From NCBI GenBank assembly GCA_947494975.1, contig CANLXA010000004.1, positions 591,001 through 655,000 on the forward strand: a DNA stretch of 64,000 bases, given 5' to 3'. This document shows positions 8,201 through 16,620 of the stretch, in pieces. The translations under genes were made by a program, and so were the position numbers. Under the pieces are notes generated by a model. That model searched no databases and was not told the DNA's origin. It saw only the letters and a program-made list of their open reading frames with translations. This DNA is from an uncultured Roseicyclus sp. (GTDB lineage Bacteria > Pseudomonadota > Alphaproteobacteria > Rhodobacterales > Rhodobacteraceae). Each line of letters begins with the position of its first letter. Positions within the stretch are counted from its first letter, which is position 1.

Positions 8201-8938
8201 ATGTCGGATGATCGATTTCCTCTGCTCCGGTCCCTTGGCGTGGACGGATACCTTGTCACCTTCGGTGCGGAGCTGAGTGAACCGGCCAACCGGGCGGCGC
8301 TCGCCTTGCACAGCGCGATTGAGCGGGCCGGGTGGGATGGGGTTGAGGAAAGCACGACCTCGCTCATCTCAACCTATCTCCGGTTCGACGCGCTGTCGGT
8401 CGATCACGCCATGATCCGCGGTCAGCTTCAGGCCTTGCTGGAGAGCCAGGATTGGTTCGCCGCCGACCTGCCCGAGGGCCGACGATTGTGGCGCATTCCA
8501 ACCGTGTTCGGCGGCGATCTTTGTCCGCAATTGGATGTGGCGGCGGAATTGGCGGGGCTGTCGCCCGAGGCCGCGATTGCCCAGATCGCCGCGACGCAGG
8601 TGCGGGTCCAGACCATCGGGTTCGCTCCCGGGATGCCCTATCTGGGGGAGTTGCCGGATGCCTGGAACATCCCGCGCCAGACGGAGCTGACCAAATCCGT
8701 GCCGGTCGGCGCGCTGGCCGTGGCGATCCGGCAATTGGTTTTGTTCCCTGTGACCTCGACAACCGGCTGGCGGCATATCGGGCAAACGGCGTTTCGCCCG
8801 TTCCAGCCCGAAGCGGAGCGTCCCTTCGTTCTGAACCCCGGCGACGAAGTGCTGTTCGAGCCGGTGGACCGGGCCACCTACGAAGCGATGCGGACCTCCG
8901 CCCCCAATGGTGGCGCAACCTTTGAGGTGCTGGCGTGA
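8201..8938 (+). CDS. pxpB: 5-oxoprolinase subunit PxpB (KipI family)
   Basis: The 245-residue protein shows the KipI/PxpB pattern: an alpha/beta N-terminal half and a cyclophilin-like C-terminal half with GFAPGMPYLGELP, SVPVGALAVA and TGWRHIGQT. With PxpC and PxpA it forms the ATP-dependent 5-oxoprolinase that opens 5-oxo-L-proline to glutamate. The three subunit genes follow one another here (4-base overlap to pxpC), which strongly supports the call. Start ATG 8201; the ribosome-binding site is weak. Confidence 0.92.
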   Translation: MSDDRFPLLRSLGVDGYLVTFGAELSEPANRAALALHSAIERAGWDGVEESTTSLISTYLRFDALSVDHAMIRGQLQALLESQDWFAADLPEGRRLWRIPTVFGGDLCPQLDVAAELAGLSPEAAIAQIAATQVRVQTIGFAPGMPYLGELPDAWNIPRQTELTKSVPVGALAVAIRQLVLFPVTSTTGWRHIGQTAFRPFQPEAERPFVLNPGDEVLFEPVDRATYEAMRTSAPNGGATFEVLA

Positions 8939-9957
8939 GTCCGCGTCTTCTCATCCATCAGGCCGGCCCCGGTGTGACGGTGCAGGATCTCGGCCGCCCG
9001 GGATACGTGGCGCTTGGCCTGTCGCGCGGCGGTGCGGCCGACCGTTTGGCCCTTGCCGAAGGCGCGGCCCTTCTGGGGCAGGCACCTAGCCTCGCCGCGC
9101 TTGAGATGGCGGGGATGGGTGGCCGGTTCGAGGTGACGCAGGACACCCGGATCGCCCTGACCGGGGCCGAGATGCGGGCGTCGGTCGATGGCGCGGCGAT
9201 TGCCTGGAATGCATCCCATCTGCTGCCCGCAGGGGCTCAACTGATCGTCGGCCCGGCGGTACAGGGCGTCTACGGCTACCTCAGCGTCGGCGGAGGTGTC
9301 GCCACCGATCCGCAACTGGGCGCGCGCGCCGCCCATCTTGTGGCGTCTTTGGGGGACGTCTTGCAGCCGGGGCAGGATCTTCCGCTTGGCGACGATGCTT
9401 CGAAGGCCGCGGCGGGCTTGGCCCTGCCGCGCGATGACAGGTTCAGCGGCGGCACGGTGCGCTTCGTTCCCGGGCCGCAGACCAATCTGTTCGCACAGGC
9501 CGATCAGGAGCGGTTTCAGTCAATCCCCTTTACCCGGGATACCCGCGGCAACCGGATGGGCGTGCGCCTGATCCCGGAATCTGGTGGCTTCGAAAGCGAG
9601 GCGGGCCTGTCGGTTCTGTCGGAAATCGTCGTGCCCGGAGATATCCAGATTACCGGCGACGGCACCCCCTTCGTGTTGTTGGCCGAATGCCAGACGACGG
9701 GCGGATACCCCCGGATCGGATCCGTCCTGCCCAGTGACCTGCCCCGCGTCGTGCAGGCCGCACCCGGCACTGTCTTGCGATTTCAGATGGCGGGCCTGGA
9801 GGAAGGAGTCACCATCGAACGCCGCGCGGCCGAGGCGCGCAGAACGCTCGCGTCCCGCCGCACCCGCCTTGTCCGCAACCCCCACGACATGCGCGATCTT
9901 CTCGCCTATCAATTGATCAGCGGCGTCGTTTCCGGCGACCCACAGGAGGAGCCCTGA
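8935..9957 (+). CDS. pxpC: 5-oxoprolinase subunit PxpC (KipA family)
   Basis: The 340-residue KipA/PxpC (biotin-dependent carboxyltransferase-like) protein has VTVQDLGRPGYVALGLSRGGAAD near the N-terminus and FVLLAECQTTGGYPRIGSV near residue 245. It is the partner of PxpB in the 5-oxoprolinase complex. It starts with GTG inside the pxpB stop (GTGA overlap), so expression is coupled. Only three bases separate its stop region from the pxpA start. Confidence 0.92.
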   Translation: MSPRLLIHQAGPGVTVQDLGRPGYVALGLSRGGAADRLALAEGAALLGQAPSLAALEMAGMGGRFEVTQDTRIALTGAEMRASVDGAAIAWNASHLLPAGAQLIVGPAVQGVYGYLSVGGGVATDPQLGARAAHLVASLGDVLQPGQDLPLGDDASKAAAGLALPRDDRFSGGTVRFVPGPQTNLFAQADQERFQSIPFTRDTRGNRMGVRLIPESGGFESEAGLSVLSEIVVPGDIQITGDGTPFVLLAECQTTGGYPRIGSVLPSDLPRVVQAAPGTVLRFQMAGLEEGVTIERRAAEARRTLASRRTRLVRNPHDMRDLLAYQLISGVVSGDPQEEP

Positions 9958-9959
9958 AC

Positions 9960-10736
9960 ATGCAGAAGAGTGTCGATCTGAACGCGGATATGGGCGAAGG
10001 GTTCGGCCCATGGCCAATGGGTGCCGACGAGGCGCTGCTTCAGGTCATCAGCTCCGCCAATATCGCGTGCGGGTTCCATGCGGGCGACCCGGACGTGATG
10101 GCGAATGTGATGGCGCAGGCGGTCGAGGCCAAGGTCGGCATCGGCGCGCATCCGGGCTTCCCCGATCTGCAGGGCTTTGGGCGTCGACGCATGTCTCTGT
10201 CCGCCGAAAGCGCCGGTAACCTCGTGCGGTATCAGCTGGGTGCGGCGCAGGGCATGGCCCGCGCGGCGGGCGGCACTGTCCGGCACCTGAAGTTGCACGG
10301 GGCGCTGGCCAATATGGCGGCGGAGGACAAGGCGCTGGCCACGGCCTGCTACCAAGCTGCCCTGTCCGTCGATCCCGACATCATCATCATGGTTCTGACC
10401 GGAACCGCACAGCAGGACGCGGCGCAGGAGCTGAACGCGCGTCTGGCCTGCGAGATCTTCGCGGATCGGGCCTACAACGATGATTGTACACTGGTTGATC
10501 GGTCCTTGCCCGGCGCGGTCATCCATGATGCCGATCGGGCCGCGCCGCGCATTCTGGAGATGCTGAAGGCGGGCGCGATCATTTCCGAAAGTGGCCGCCA
10601 CATCCCGTCGCGCATCGATACGATCTGCCTGCATGGAGACACGCCGGAGGCCGTGGAGATCGCGCGCGCGCTGCGACGTGACCTGACCGCTGCGCGGCTC
10701 GCCATCGCGCCGTTTTCGGGCGAGCGGGCGGGCTGA
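9960..10736 (+). CDS. pxpA: 5-oxoprolinase subunit PxpA (LamB/YcsF family)
   Basis: The 258-residue LamB/YcsF protein opens with the family hallmark DLNADMGEGFGPW and the NIACGFHAGDPDVM segment, and HLKLHGALAN lies further in. PxpA carries the probable hydrolytic site of the bacterial 5-oxoprolinase PxpABC. The start follows CAGGAGGAG. It is third in the pxpBCA operon, and the MarR gene begins about 46 bases downstream behind its own operator-like repeat. Confidence 0.95.
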   Translation: MQKSVDLNADMGEGFGPWPMGADEALLQVISSANIACGFHAGDPDVMANVMAQAVEAKVGIGAHPGFPDLQGFGRRRMSLSAESAGNLVRYQLGAAQGMARAAGGTVRHLKLHGALANMAAEDKALATACYQAALSVDPDIIIMVLTGTAQQDAAQELNARLACEIFADRAYNDDCTLVDRSLPGAVIHDADRAAPRILEMLKAGAIISESGRHIPSRIDTICLHGDTPEAVEIARALRRDLTAARLAIAPFSGERAG

Positions 10737-10742
10737 CACGAA

Positions 10743-10762
10743 TTGGTTGTTTTTGTAACCAA
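10743..10762. promoter_or_regulatory. MarR operator (inverted repeat)
   Basis: The inverted repeat TTGGTT-GTTTTTGT-AACCAA has perfect 6-base arms and an 8-base spacer. This size and sequence are typical of MarR-family operators. It lies 20 bases before the MarR start codon, so autoregulation is the natural reading. Confidence 0.75.
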
Positions 10763-10782
10763 CCGTTGATAGGCCTGCGCCC

Positions 10783-11223
10783 ATGACGCGCGACACTTCC
10801 TTTCACCTGCCCCACTTCCTGCCCTATCTGCTCAATCAGGCGGCCGAGGCGGCCAGCCAGGATTTTCAGACCTATTATCGGGAGCGGTACGGGATGCTTC
10901 GGACCGAATGGCGCGTGCTGTTCCACCTTGGCTGCTACGGTGATCTATCGGCCAGGGAGATCTGTCAAAAGGCCTCGATCCACAAAACGAAGGTAAGCCG
11001 TGCCGTCGCGGCGCTGGAGAAGAAGCGGTATCTCAACCGCCTGGAAATGCCCCATGACCGACGTGTTGAGACACTCGGCCTCACGCAACAGGGCGCGCGG
11101 GTCTTCCGCGACCTGAGCACGACAGCGGAACGGTTCGAGCGGGACCTGATCGGCGGGCTTGATCGATCCGAGGTTGAGAGCCTGCGGCGAAGCCTTCTCA
11201 AGCTTGCGGATCTTCCGGCCTAG
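10783..11223 (+). CDS. MarR family transcriptional regulator
   Basis: The 146-residue winged-helix protein has the MarR/HpaR-like order: dimerisation helix, HTH (LSAREICQKASIHKTKVSRAVAALEKKRYL, about 52-81) and wing with the conserved basic turn (EMPHDRRVETLGLTQQG). MarR proteins usually repress nearby catabolic or efflux genes and are released by phenolic or other small ligands. It is directly downstream of pxpBCA and has its own operator at 10743-10762. It may regulate pxpBCA, the divergent operon, or only itself. Confidence 0.93.
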   Translation: MTRDTSFHLPHFLPYLLNQAAEAASQDFQTYYRERYGMLRTEWRVLFHLGCYGDLSAREICQKASIHKTKVSRAVAALEKKRYLNRLEMPHDRRVETLGLTQQGARVFRDLSTTAERFERDLIGGLDRSEVESLRRSLLKLADLPA

Positions 11224-11668
11224 AGTCCGCTCGATTCGTGAAAAAGCTGGCTTTGCGGCGCCTTCAGCGGATGATTGCGGTGGATTAACAGTCGGATTGC
11301 GGGCTTTTCGACGTGCTGAACACACCGGTTTCGATGCCGAACGGCTTTTGTCCCGCGCCTGGTTCAACCGCGCGGGCCGGTTGCGATTGATCTAGGTCCG
11401 GGCCCTCGGCGCGCACCTGCCTGCTGCATGAGCGAGGGGCTGACACCAGCCCTGGAGGCCCCGGAGTATTCCCGAAGCGCAGTGGGCCGTTTCCGAATTG
11501 CTATAGGGGTGGAGCCGTATCCCATGCAGGCCGAATGCGGCGATCCCGGTGCCTCCTCTGCGATTCCCGTTGATCAGTCAGGCCTCCCCGCGAGGCCGTG
11601 TACGATAACCTGTGGACGGGGCTGGCACTTGTTTTTATCGTTTCAAAAAAAATCCATGGGAGGATCTG
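11224..11668. other. Non-coding region with promoter of first sugar ABC operon
   Basis: About 445 bases with no convincing gene on either strand. Near its right end lies a widely spaced inverted repeat, ACGATAA (11602-11608) and TTATCGT (11635-11641), which could be a regulatory element for the following binding-protein gene. A GGGAGGA Shine-Dalgarno (11658-11664) precedes the ATG at 11669. The rest shows nothing recognisable. Confidence 0.5.
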
Positions 11669-12937
11669 ATGACAAACCTGCAAACCCTGCGGCTGACCTG
11701 TGCCGCGACCGCTCTGATGGCCGCTGGCGCGGCCTCGGCGGATGAAGTGAGTTTCCTGTGCTACCAGAATGGCAATGAATGCGATGTTCTGGGCGCATTG
11801 GCCGAGGATTTTGCGGCCGCATCCGGCCACACGATCGCCATGGAGGTCGTGGGCTACGAAATCGTCCGCGATCAGCTCGAAAACCAGCTTCAGACCGATG
11901 CGGCCCCCGATGTGGCTCGCGTGACGAACCTCGGCGGTCTGAACCAGTATTACCTCGACCTGACGCCCTACGTGGATGCGGACTATATGGAGAGCGCCTA
12001 TGGCGCGGTCCTTGGCTGGTATCGCGCGCCGGGCGGTGAGGATATGGGCATCTACGGCTGGCCGACCGAGCTGACCGTGACCGGGCCCTACATCAACGTC
12101 ACCATGTTCGATGATGCAGGCGTGGACATCCCCGGCGACGGCGCCACATGGGACGACTGGGCCACCGCGCTGGGTGAGGTGCAGGAAACGCTGGGCCTCG
12201 ACGCGGCGTTTGCAATGGACCGCACCGCGCATCGGTGGGCCGGCCCCGCCTTCTCCTACGGCGCCGCGTTCTTCGATGATGCGGGTGAGCCGATCCTCGT
12301 CGACGAAGGCTTCCGCAATTATGCCGAGACCTTCGTGGGCTGGCACGAAAGCGGCCTGATGCCCGCCGATGGCTGGCCCGCCGGCACCGGCACGGCCTAT
12401 CGCAACGCGGCTCCGCTGTTCCTGTCGGGTTCGGTGGCCATGCATATGTCCGGCTCCTGGATGATCGGCAACTATGCCGAGAACATCACCGATTTCGAAT
12501 GGCGTGCGGTTCCCGCGCCCTGCGGCCCGGGCGGCTGCGGTGCCATGCCGGGCGGCGCTGGCATCGTGGCGTTCGCCTCCACCGACGTGCCGGAAGCGGC
12601 CGCGGCCTGGATCGCCTTCCTTGCGGAAGAGGAAAATGCAGCGCGTTATGCGGCTGAGACCCGGTCGATCACGGCCCATGCGGGGCTACAGGCCTCCGGC
12701 GTGGATTACGGCGACGCCTCGCCCGCCGTGGCGCAAGCGCTGTCAACCTTCGCCGCCTCCATCGGCAATGCGGCAGAGTCCACGCCACAGGCCTTCACGT
12801 TCCAGGGCTACGCCCAGAACTTCGTGATCTATGGCGTGGTGCCGGACTACATCACCCAGGTCATCACCGGTGAAATGAGCCTCGATGACGCGCTGGCGGC
12901 CATCGATGCGGATGTTGCCGCACAGATCGCGGAATAA
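11669..12937 (+). CDS. Sugar ABC transporter substrate-binding protein (family 1)
   Basis: The 422-residue extracellular solute-binding protein has a signal peptide (MTNLQTLRLTCAATALMAAG, cleavage after ASA near residue 24). The mature protein is the MalE/UgpB-like type (AVLGWYRAPGGEDMGIYGWPTELTVTGPY, SGSVAMHMSGSWMIGNY). It would bind a sugar or glycoside in the periplasm. The start follows GGGAGGA with good spacing, while the upstream in-frame ATG lacks this. It heads an operon with two permeases and an ATPase. The ligand is unknown; the downstream dehydrogenase suggests an anhydro- or keto-sugar. Confidence 0.92.
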   Translation: MTNLQTLRLTCAATALMAAGAASADEVSFLCYQNGNECDVLGALAEDFAAASGHTIAMEVVGYEIVRDQLENQLQTDAAPDVARVTNLGGLNQYYLDLTPYVDADYMESAYGAVLGWYRAPGGEDMGIYGWPTELTVTGPYINVTMFDDAGVDIPGDGATWDDWATALGEVQETLGLDAAFAMDRTAHRWAGPAFSYGAAFFDDAGEPILVDEGFRNYAETFVGWHESGLMPADGWPAGTGTAYRNAAPLFLSGSVAMHMSGSWMIGNYAENITDFEWRAVPAPCGPGGCGAMPGGAGIVAFASTDVPEAAAAWIAFLAEEENAARYAAETRSITAHAGLQASGVDYGDASPAVAQALSTFAASIGNAAESTPQAFTFQGYAQNFVIYGVVPDYITQVITGEMSLDDALAAIDADVAAQIAE

Positions 12938-12961
12938 GGACCGGGCGGCGGGGCCGGGCGC

Positions 12962-14023
12962 ATGTGGACGGCGATTGAAAACGCCTTCGCAGGCTCGGCC
13001 TGGCCGCTAGGGTTCCTTGTCTATCTGATCGTTGGGGCGGTCGTTGCCCGCCCCACCGGCACCTTCGGCTCCCGCGCCATGGCCGTGCTCGGCTGGCCGC
13101 TGGAACTGGCGCAGAAGATGCGGGGCCACGGGCCGTTGCCTTACCTCTTCCTTCTGCCCAACCTTCTTGTGTTCGGCATTTTCACCTTCGCGCCCCTGTT
13201 CATCAACGTCGGCTTCAGCGTCACCGAAGGCCAAAGCATCAACTTCTCCGACCGCCCCTTCGCGGGAACGGAGAACTGGCAGCGGCTGCTGGCGGAAACG
13301 CAGATTGATACCGGCGCGCCGAACCTCGAAGACGATCAATTCTACCGCGCCGTAATGGACACGTCCGTCTTCGTCATCTTCCAGGTCCCGATCATGGTCC
13401 TGTTTTCGCTGATCACGGCCCTGGTTCTGAACCGCGATATCGTGGCCCGTGGCCTCTGGCGGTCGATCTTCTTCTACCCCGTCATGCTGTCGCCCGTGGT
13501 TGTCGGCTTCCTCTGGACCCTGATCCTGAAACGGCAGGGCCTGATGTCCCTGACCCTGATGCAATGGGGTTGGATCGATGAGCCGATCCAATGGCTCGTC
13601 GATCCGAACTGGACGATGTTCTGGTCCATCTTCGTCTACACCTGGGCGCATCTCGGCTTCTATATGCTGATCCTTCTGGCGGGCCTGCAAGCGATCCCCG
13701 GCGACCTGTATGAGGCGGCGGAAATGGACGGCGCGTCGCCCTGGCGGGTGCTCACCAAAATCACCCTGCCGTTGCTGATGCCCACGCTTCTGGTGGTCAC
13801 GATCCTGTCGCTGATCAAGGCGTTCCAGGCCTTCGAGGAGCTTTACGCGATGCAGGTCGGCTGGATCTCCATCGTCGCCTACATCTTCGAGACCGCCGGT
13901 TTGCGCGGCAATCCCACACCCAACGGCCTCGGGATAGCGGCAACCGCGTCGCTGATCATCGCGGGCGTGTTGGCGCTGCTCTCCATCGTCCAGATCTTCC
14001 TGAGCGGACGGAACGCGCGATGA
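12962..14023 (+). CDS. Sugar ABC transporter permease (MalF/UgpA type)
   Basis: The 353-residue integral membrane protein is slightly longer than the family norm because of an extra N-terminal hydrophobic segment (about 15-31) before the usual first helix (about 60-80). The ATPase-contact loop YEAAEMDGASPWRVLTKITLPLLMP is present near residue 250. It pairs with the next gene to form the membrane channel. The stop overlaps the next start by four bases. Confidence 0.92.
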   Translation: MWTAIENAFAGSAWPLGFLVYLIVGAVVARPTGTFGSRAMAVLGWPLELAQKMRGHGPLPYLFLLPNLLVFGIFTFAPLFINVGFSVTEGQSINFSDRPFAGTENWQRLLAETQIDTGAPNLEDDQFYRAVMDTSVFVIFQVPIMVLFSLITALVLNRDIVARGLWRSIFFYPVMLSPVVVGFLWTLILKRQGLMSLTLMQWGWIDEPIQWLVDPNWTMFWSIFVYTWAHLGFYMLILLAGLQAIPGDLYEAAEMDGASPWRVLTKITLPLLMPTLLVVTILSLIKAFQAFEELYAMQVGWISIVAYIFETAGLRGNPTPNGLGIAATASLIIAGVLALLSIVQIFLSGRNAR

Positions 14024-15456
14024 GTGGCGTTTGGGATTTCTTCACCCGCACGCAAGGACGGGGTCGGTTGACACTCACCGATTGGCTCTCCTACGCCTAT
14101 CTGTCGCTCGGGTTCCTGATCATCCTCGTGCCGGTCCTGTGGCTCGGCCTCAACTCTGTCAAAACCCAGTTCCAGATTGAATCGCAGGATCTGTCGCTCC
14201 TGCCCGGCGATTTCGAACGCGTGGCGCGCGCTACCGTCAACGGGCCCGATGGGCGGGAGATCTTCGTGGTCGCCGACCTGCCGGACTGGGTGCTCAACTG
14301 GTCCGACCTGTCAGCGCAGGAGCAGGCCGACCGCGATGTCGGGGCGTTCCTTGCGGATTACGAGGGAAACACGCTCTACGCGCTGCGGTCGCATCTCGGG
14401 CAGGTCTCTAACGCCGCCCGGGCCGTCATCGCGGCAGAGGGCCTGCCGGTCTGGCTCAACCGCTACGGCGCGTTGACTCCGTCCGCGCGGGAGGCGTTTG
14501 ATCTGGACGCCGTCGTGGAGACCCTGACGCCTGAACAGGAACGCCTGATCCTCGAATATCTGGGCGTGGAACCCTACCAGCCGAACCGCATCGTCACGCA
14601 GGCTCTGGTTACCGCGCCTCACCCCGATACCGGGGAGGTCATGGAATGGGCCGTCCCGAACCCCAACGCGACCTCCGAATTCCTGCCGGGCCGGTCCGTC
14701 GATGGCTCCATCGAAGGGGTTGTGCGGCTGCCGCGCGAAATGGTGGTGACCGAACGCAACATCGCACCGGATTGGGGCAATTACATCGAGCCGCTCACCG
14801 GCACCGCCTATGGAGTGAACGTCGATTTCGCGACCTGCATCACCAACTCCGTCCTTGTGACCGTCATCGCCACGCTGATGACGCTGCTTATCAACTCCAT
14901 GGCCGCCTTCGCGCTCTCGAAATACACGTTTCGGGGGCAGACCTTCTTCCTCGTGATGATCCTCGCCACCCTCATGGTGCCTGCCACGATCACGCTGGTG
15001 GGGGTGTTCAAGGCGATCAACGCCACGGGCCTTTCGGGCTCCATCTGGGGCGTTATCATCCCGGGCGCGGCCACACCTGCCGGCGTCTTCCTGCTGCGCC
15101 AATACATGCTGACCATTCCCGACGAATTGCTGGAAGCCGCGCGCATGGATTCCGCCTCCGAGTGGAAGGTCTACTGGCGCATCGTCCTGCCCCTCGCCCT
15201 GCCCGCCATCGCCGCGCTCGGCATCCTCTCCGTCATCTGGCGCTGGAATGACCTGATCATTCCCATGGTCGCCATCGCCACGAATACCGAGGCTTACACG
15301 ATCCAACTCTGCCTGCTCGAATTCCGGGGCGAGCATATCAGCCAGGAGCATTACCGCCTCGCCATGACGGTCGTATCCCTGATCCCCACGACGCTCGTCT
15401 TCGTCTTCCTGCAAAAATACATCACTACTGGCATCGCCAACACTGGCATGAAGTGA
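14020..15456 (+). CDS. Sugar ABC transporter permease (MalG/UgpE type) with large periplasmic insert
   Basis: At 478 residues this is far longer than MalG/UgpE relatives (about 280). After the first helix (about 25-48) there are about 200 mostly polar residues (about 50-260), probably in the periplasm. The standard permease core follows, with the loop LEAARMDSASEWKVYWRIVLPLALP near residue 370. The insert may touch the binding protein or the cell wall. Gene order and overlaps (4 bases before, 7 bases to the ATPase gene) place it in the same transporter. Confidence 0.92.
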   Translation: MSGVWDFFTRTQGRGRLTLTDWLSYAYLSLGFLIILVPVLWLGLNSVKTQFQIESQDLSLLPGDFERVARATVNGPDGREIFVVADLPDWVLNWSDLSAQEQADRDVGAFLADYEGNTLYALRSHLGQVSNAARAVIAAEGLPVWLNRYGALTPSAREAFDLDAVVETLTPEQERLILEYLGVEPYQPNRIVTQALVTAPHPDTGEVMEWAVPNPNATSEFLPGRSVDGSIEGVVRLPREMVVTERNIAPDWGNYIEPLTGTAYGVNVDFATCITNSVLVTVIATLMTLLINSMAAFALSKYTFRGQTFFLVMILATLMVPATITLVGVFKAINATGLSGSIWGVIIPGAATPAGVFLLRQYMLTIPDELLEAARMDSASEWKVYWRIVLPLALPAIAALGILSVIWRWNDLIIPMVAIATNTEAYTIQLCLLEFRGEHISQEHYRLAMTVVSLIPTTLVFVFLQKYITTGIANTGMK

Positions 15457-15463
15457 GATAAAA

Positions 15464-16537
15464 ATGGCCCTCCTAGAACTGCGCAACGTCAAGAAAGCCT
15501 ATGGCCCGGTGGAGGTGATCCACGGTGTCGATATCACCGTGCAGTCGGGCGAGTTCTGCGTGTTCGTTGGGCCATCGGGCTGTGGCAAGTCCACGTTGCT
15601 GCGGATGATTGCGGGGTTGGAAAAGATCACCTCCGGTGAGATCGCGATTGATGATGAGGTTCTGAACGACGTCACGGCGTCGGAGCGCGGGCTTGCGATG
15701 GTGTTCCAGAGCTACGCGCTCTACCCCCACATGTCGGTGCGCAACAACCTCAGCTTCGGGTTGGAGAATATCGGGATGCCGAGGTCCGAGATCGATGATC
15801 GCGTGATCGAGGCAGCGCGTATGCTGCAGATCGACGACTACCTCGATCGGCGCCCCGGCCAACTCTCGGGCGGTCAGCGCCAGCGCGTCGCGATTGGCCG
15901 CGCCGTGGTTCGCGAACCGCGCGTGTTCCTGTTCGATGAGCCGCTGTCGAACCTCGATGCCGAATTGCGCGTCGCCACACGCGGCGAGATTTCCGCCCTC
16001 CACAAACGCCTCGGCAACACCATGGTCTACGTGACCCATGATCAGGTCGAAGCCATGACCATGGCCGACAAGATTGCTGTGCTGCGCGCGGGCAAGCTGG
16101 AGCAATTCGGCCCACCGCTCGAGCTGTTCAACGCGCCCGCCAACCGGTTCGTTGCCGGATTCATCGGATCGCCCAAGATGAATTTCATCAAGGGCACGAT
16201 GGGGGAGGCCGGCAAGTTCGTGTCAGACGGCGGGGCGGAGGTTCAGCTGGAGGCAAGCCGTTTCACCACGCGCCCGAACCAGGCCGTGGAATTGGGCGTC
16301 CGCCCCAGCCATACCAGCCCGGCGGACGGCGCAGGTGTGCCGCTGAAGGTGCGTGCGGTGGAGCAGCTTGGGACAGAGACCTTCGTTTACGGTGCCGTCG
16401 ACGGGGCCGAGGACTTTGCCATGCAATTGTCGGGGCAGGTCGATATCCAGCCCGACACGGTGCAGCAGGTCGCCATCAACGCCACCGCAGCACATCTGTT
16501 CGACCTCGACAGCGGGCTGAGCTGCGCCGCGCACTAA
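15464..16537 (+). CDS. Sugar ABC transporter ATP-binding protein (UgpC/MalK type)
   Basis: The 357-residue ATPase has Walker [10 protein letters not shown] (36-44), signature LSGGQRQR (134-141) and Walker B VFLFDEP (154-160). A C-terminal OB/TOBE regulatory domain (about 235-357) is typical of MalK/UgpC. It completes a full importer with the three preceding genes. The following Gfo/Idh operon begins behind its own operator array, so transcription can be controlled separately. Confidence 0.94.
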   Translation: MALLELRNVKKAYGPVEVIHGVDITVQSGEFCVFVGPSGCGKSTLLRMIAGLEKITSGEIAIDDEVLNDVTASERGLAMVFQSYALYPHMSVRNNLSFGLENIGMPRSEIDDRVIEAARMLQIDDYLDRRPGQLSGGQRQRVAIGRAVVREPRVFLFDEPLSNLDAELRVATRGEISALHKRLGNTMVYVTHDQVEAMTMADKIAVLRAGKLEQFGPPLELFNAPANRFVAGFIGSPKMNFIKGTMGEAGKFVSDGGAEVQLEASRFTTRPNQAVELGVRPSHTSPADGAGVPLKVRAVEQLGTETFVYGAVDGAEDFAMQLSGQVDIQPDTVQQVAINATAAHLFDLDSGLSCAAH

Positions 16538-16552
16538 CTTTCCATCTCCCGC

Positions 16553-16602
16553 TTGACTCCACCTATGGAACGTTCCAAAACGTTCCAAATAGGAACGTTC
16601 CA
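16553..16602 (+). promoter_or_regulatory. Promoter and LacI-type operator array before Gfo/Idh operon
   Basis: A TTGACT -35-like box (16553-16558) is followed by TGGAACGTTCCA (16566-16577, perfect palindrome), a half-matching AAAACGTTCC (centre 16581.5), and AGGAACGTTCCA (16591-16602). CG-centred palindromes of this kind are characteristic of LacI-family operators. The identical 12-mer recurs at 27050-27061 before the GMC operon. The array overlaps the likely promoter, which suggests repression. The LacI protein encoded at 32068-33075 is the best candidate. Confidence 0.78.
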
Positions 16603-16620
16603 ATTCAGCGGAGACGGCAC

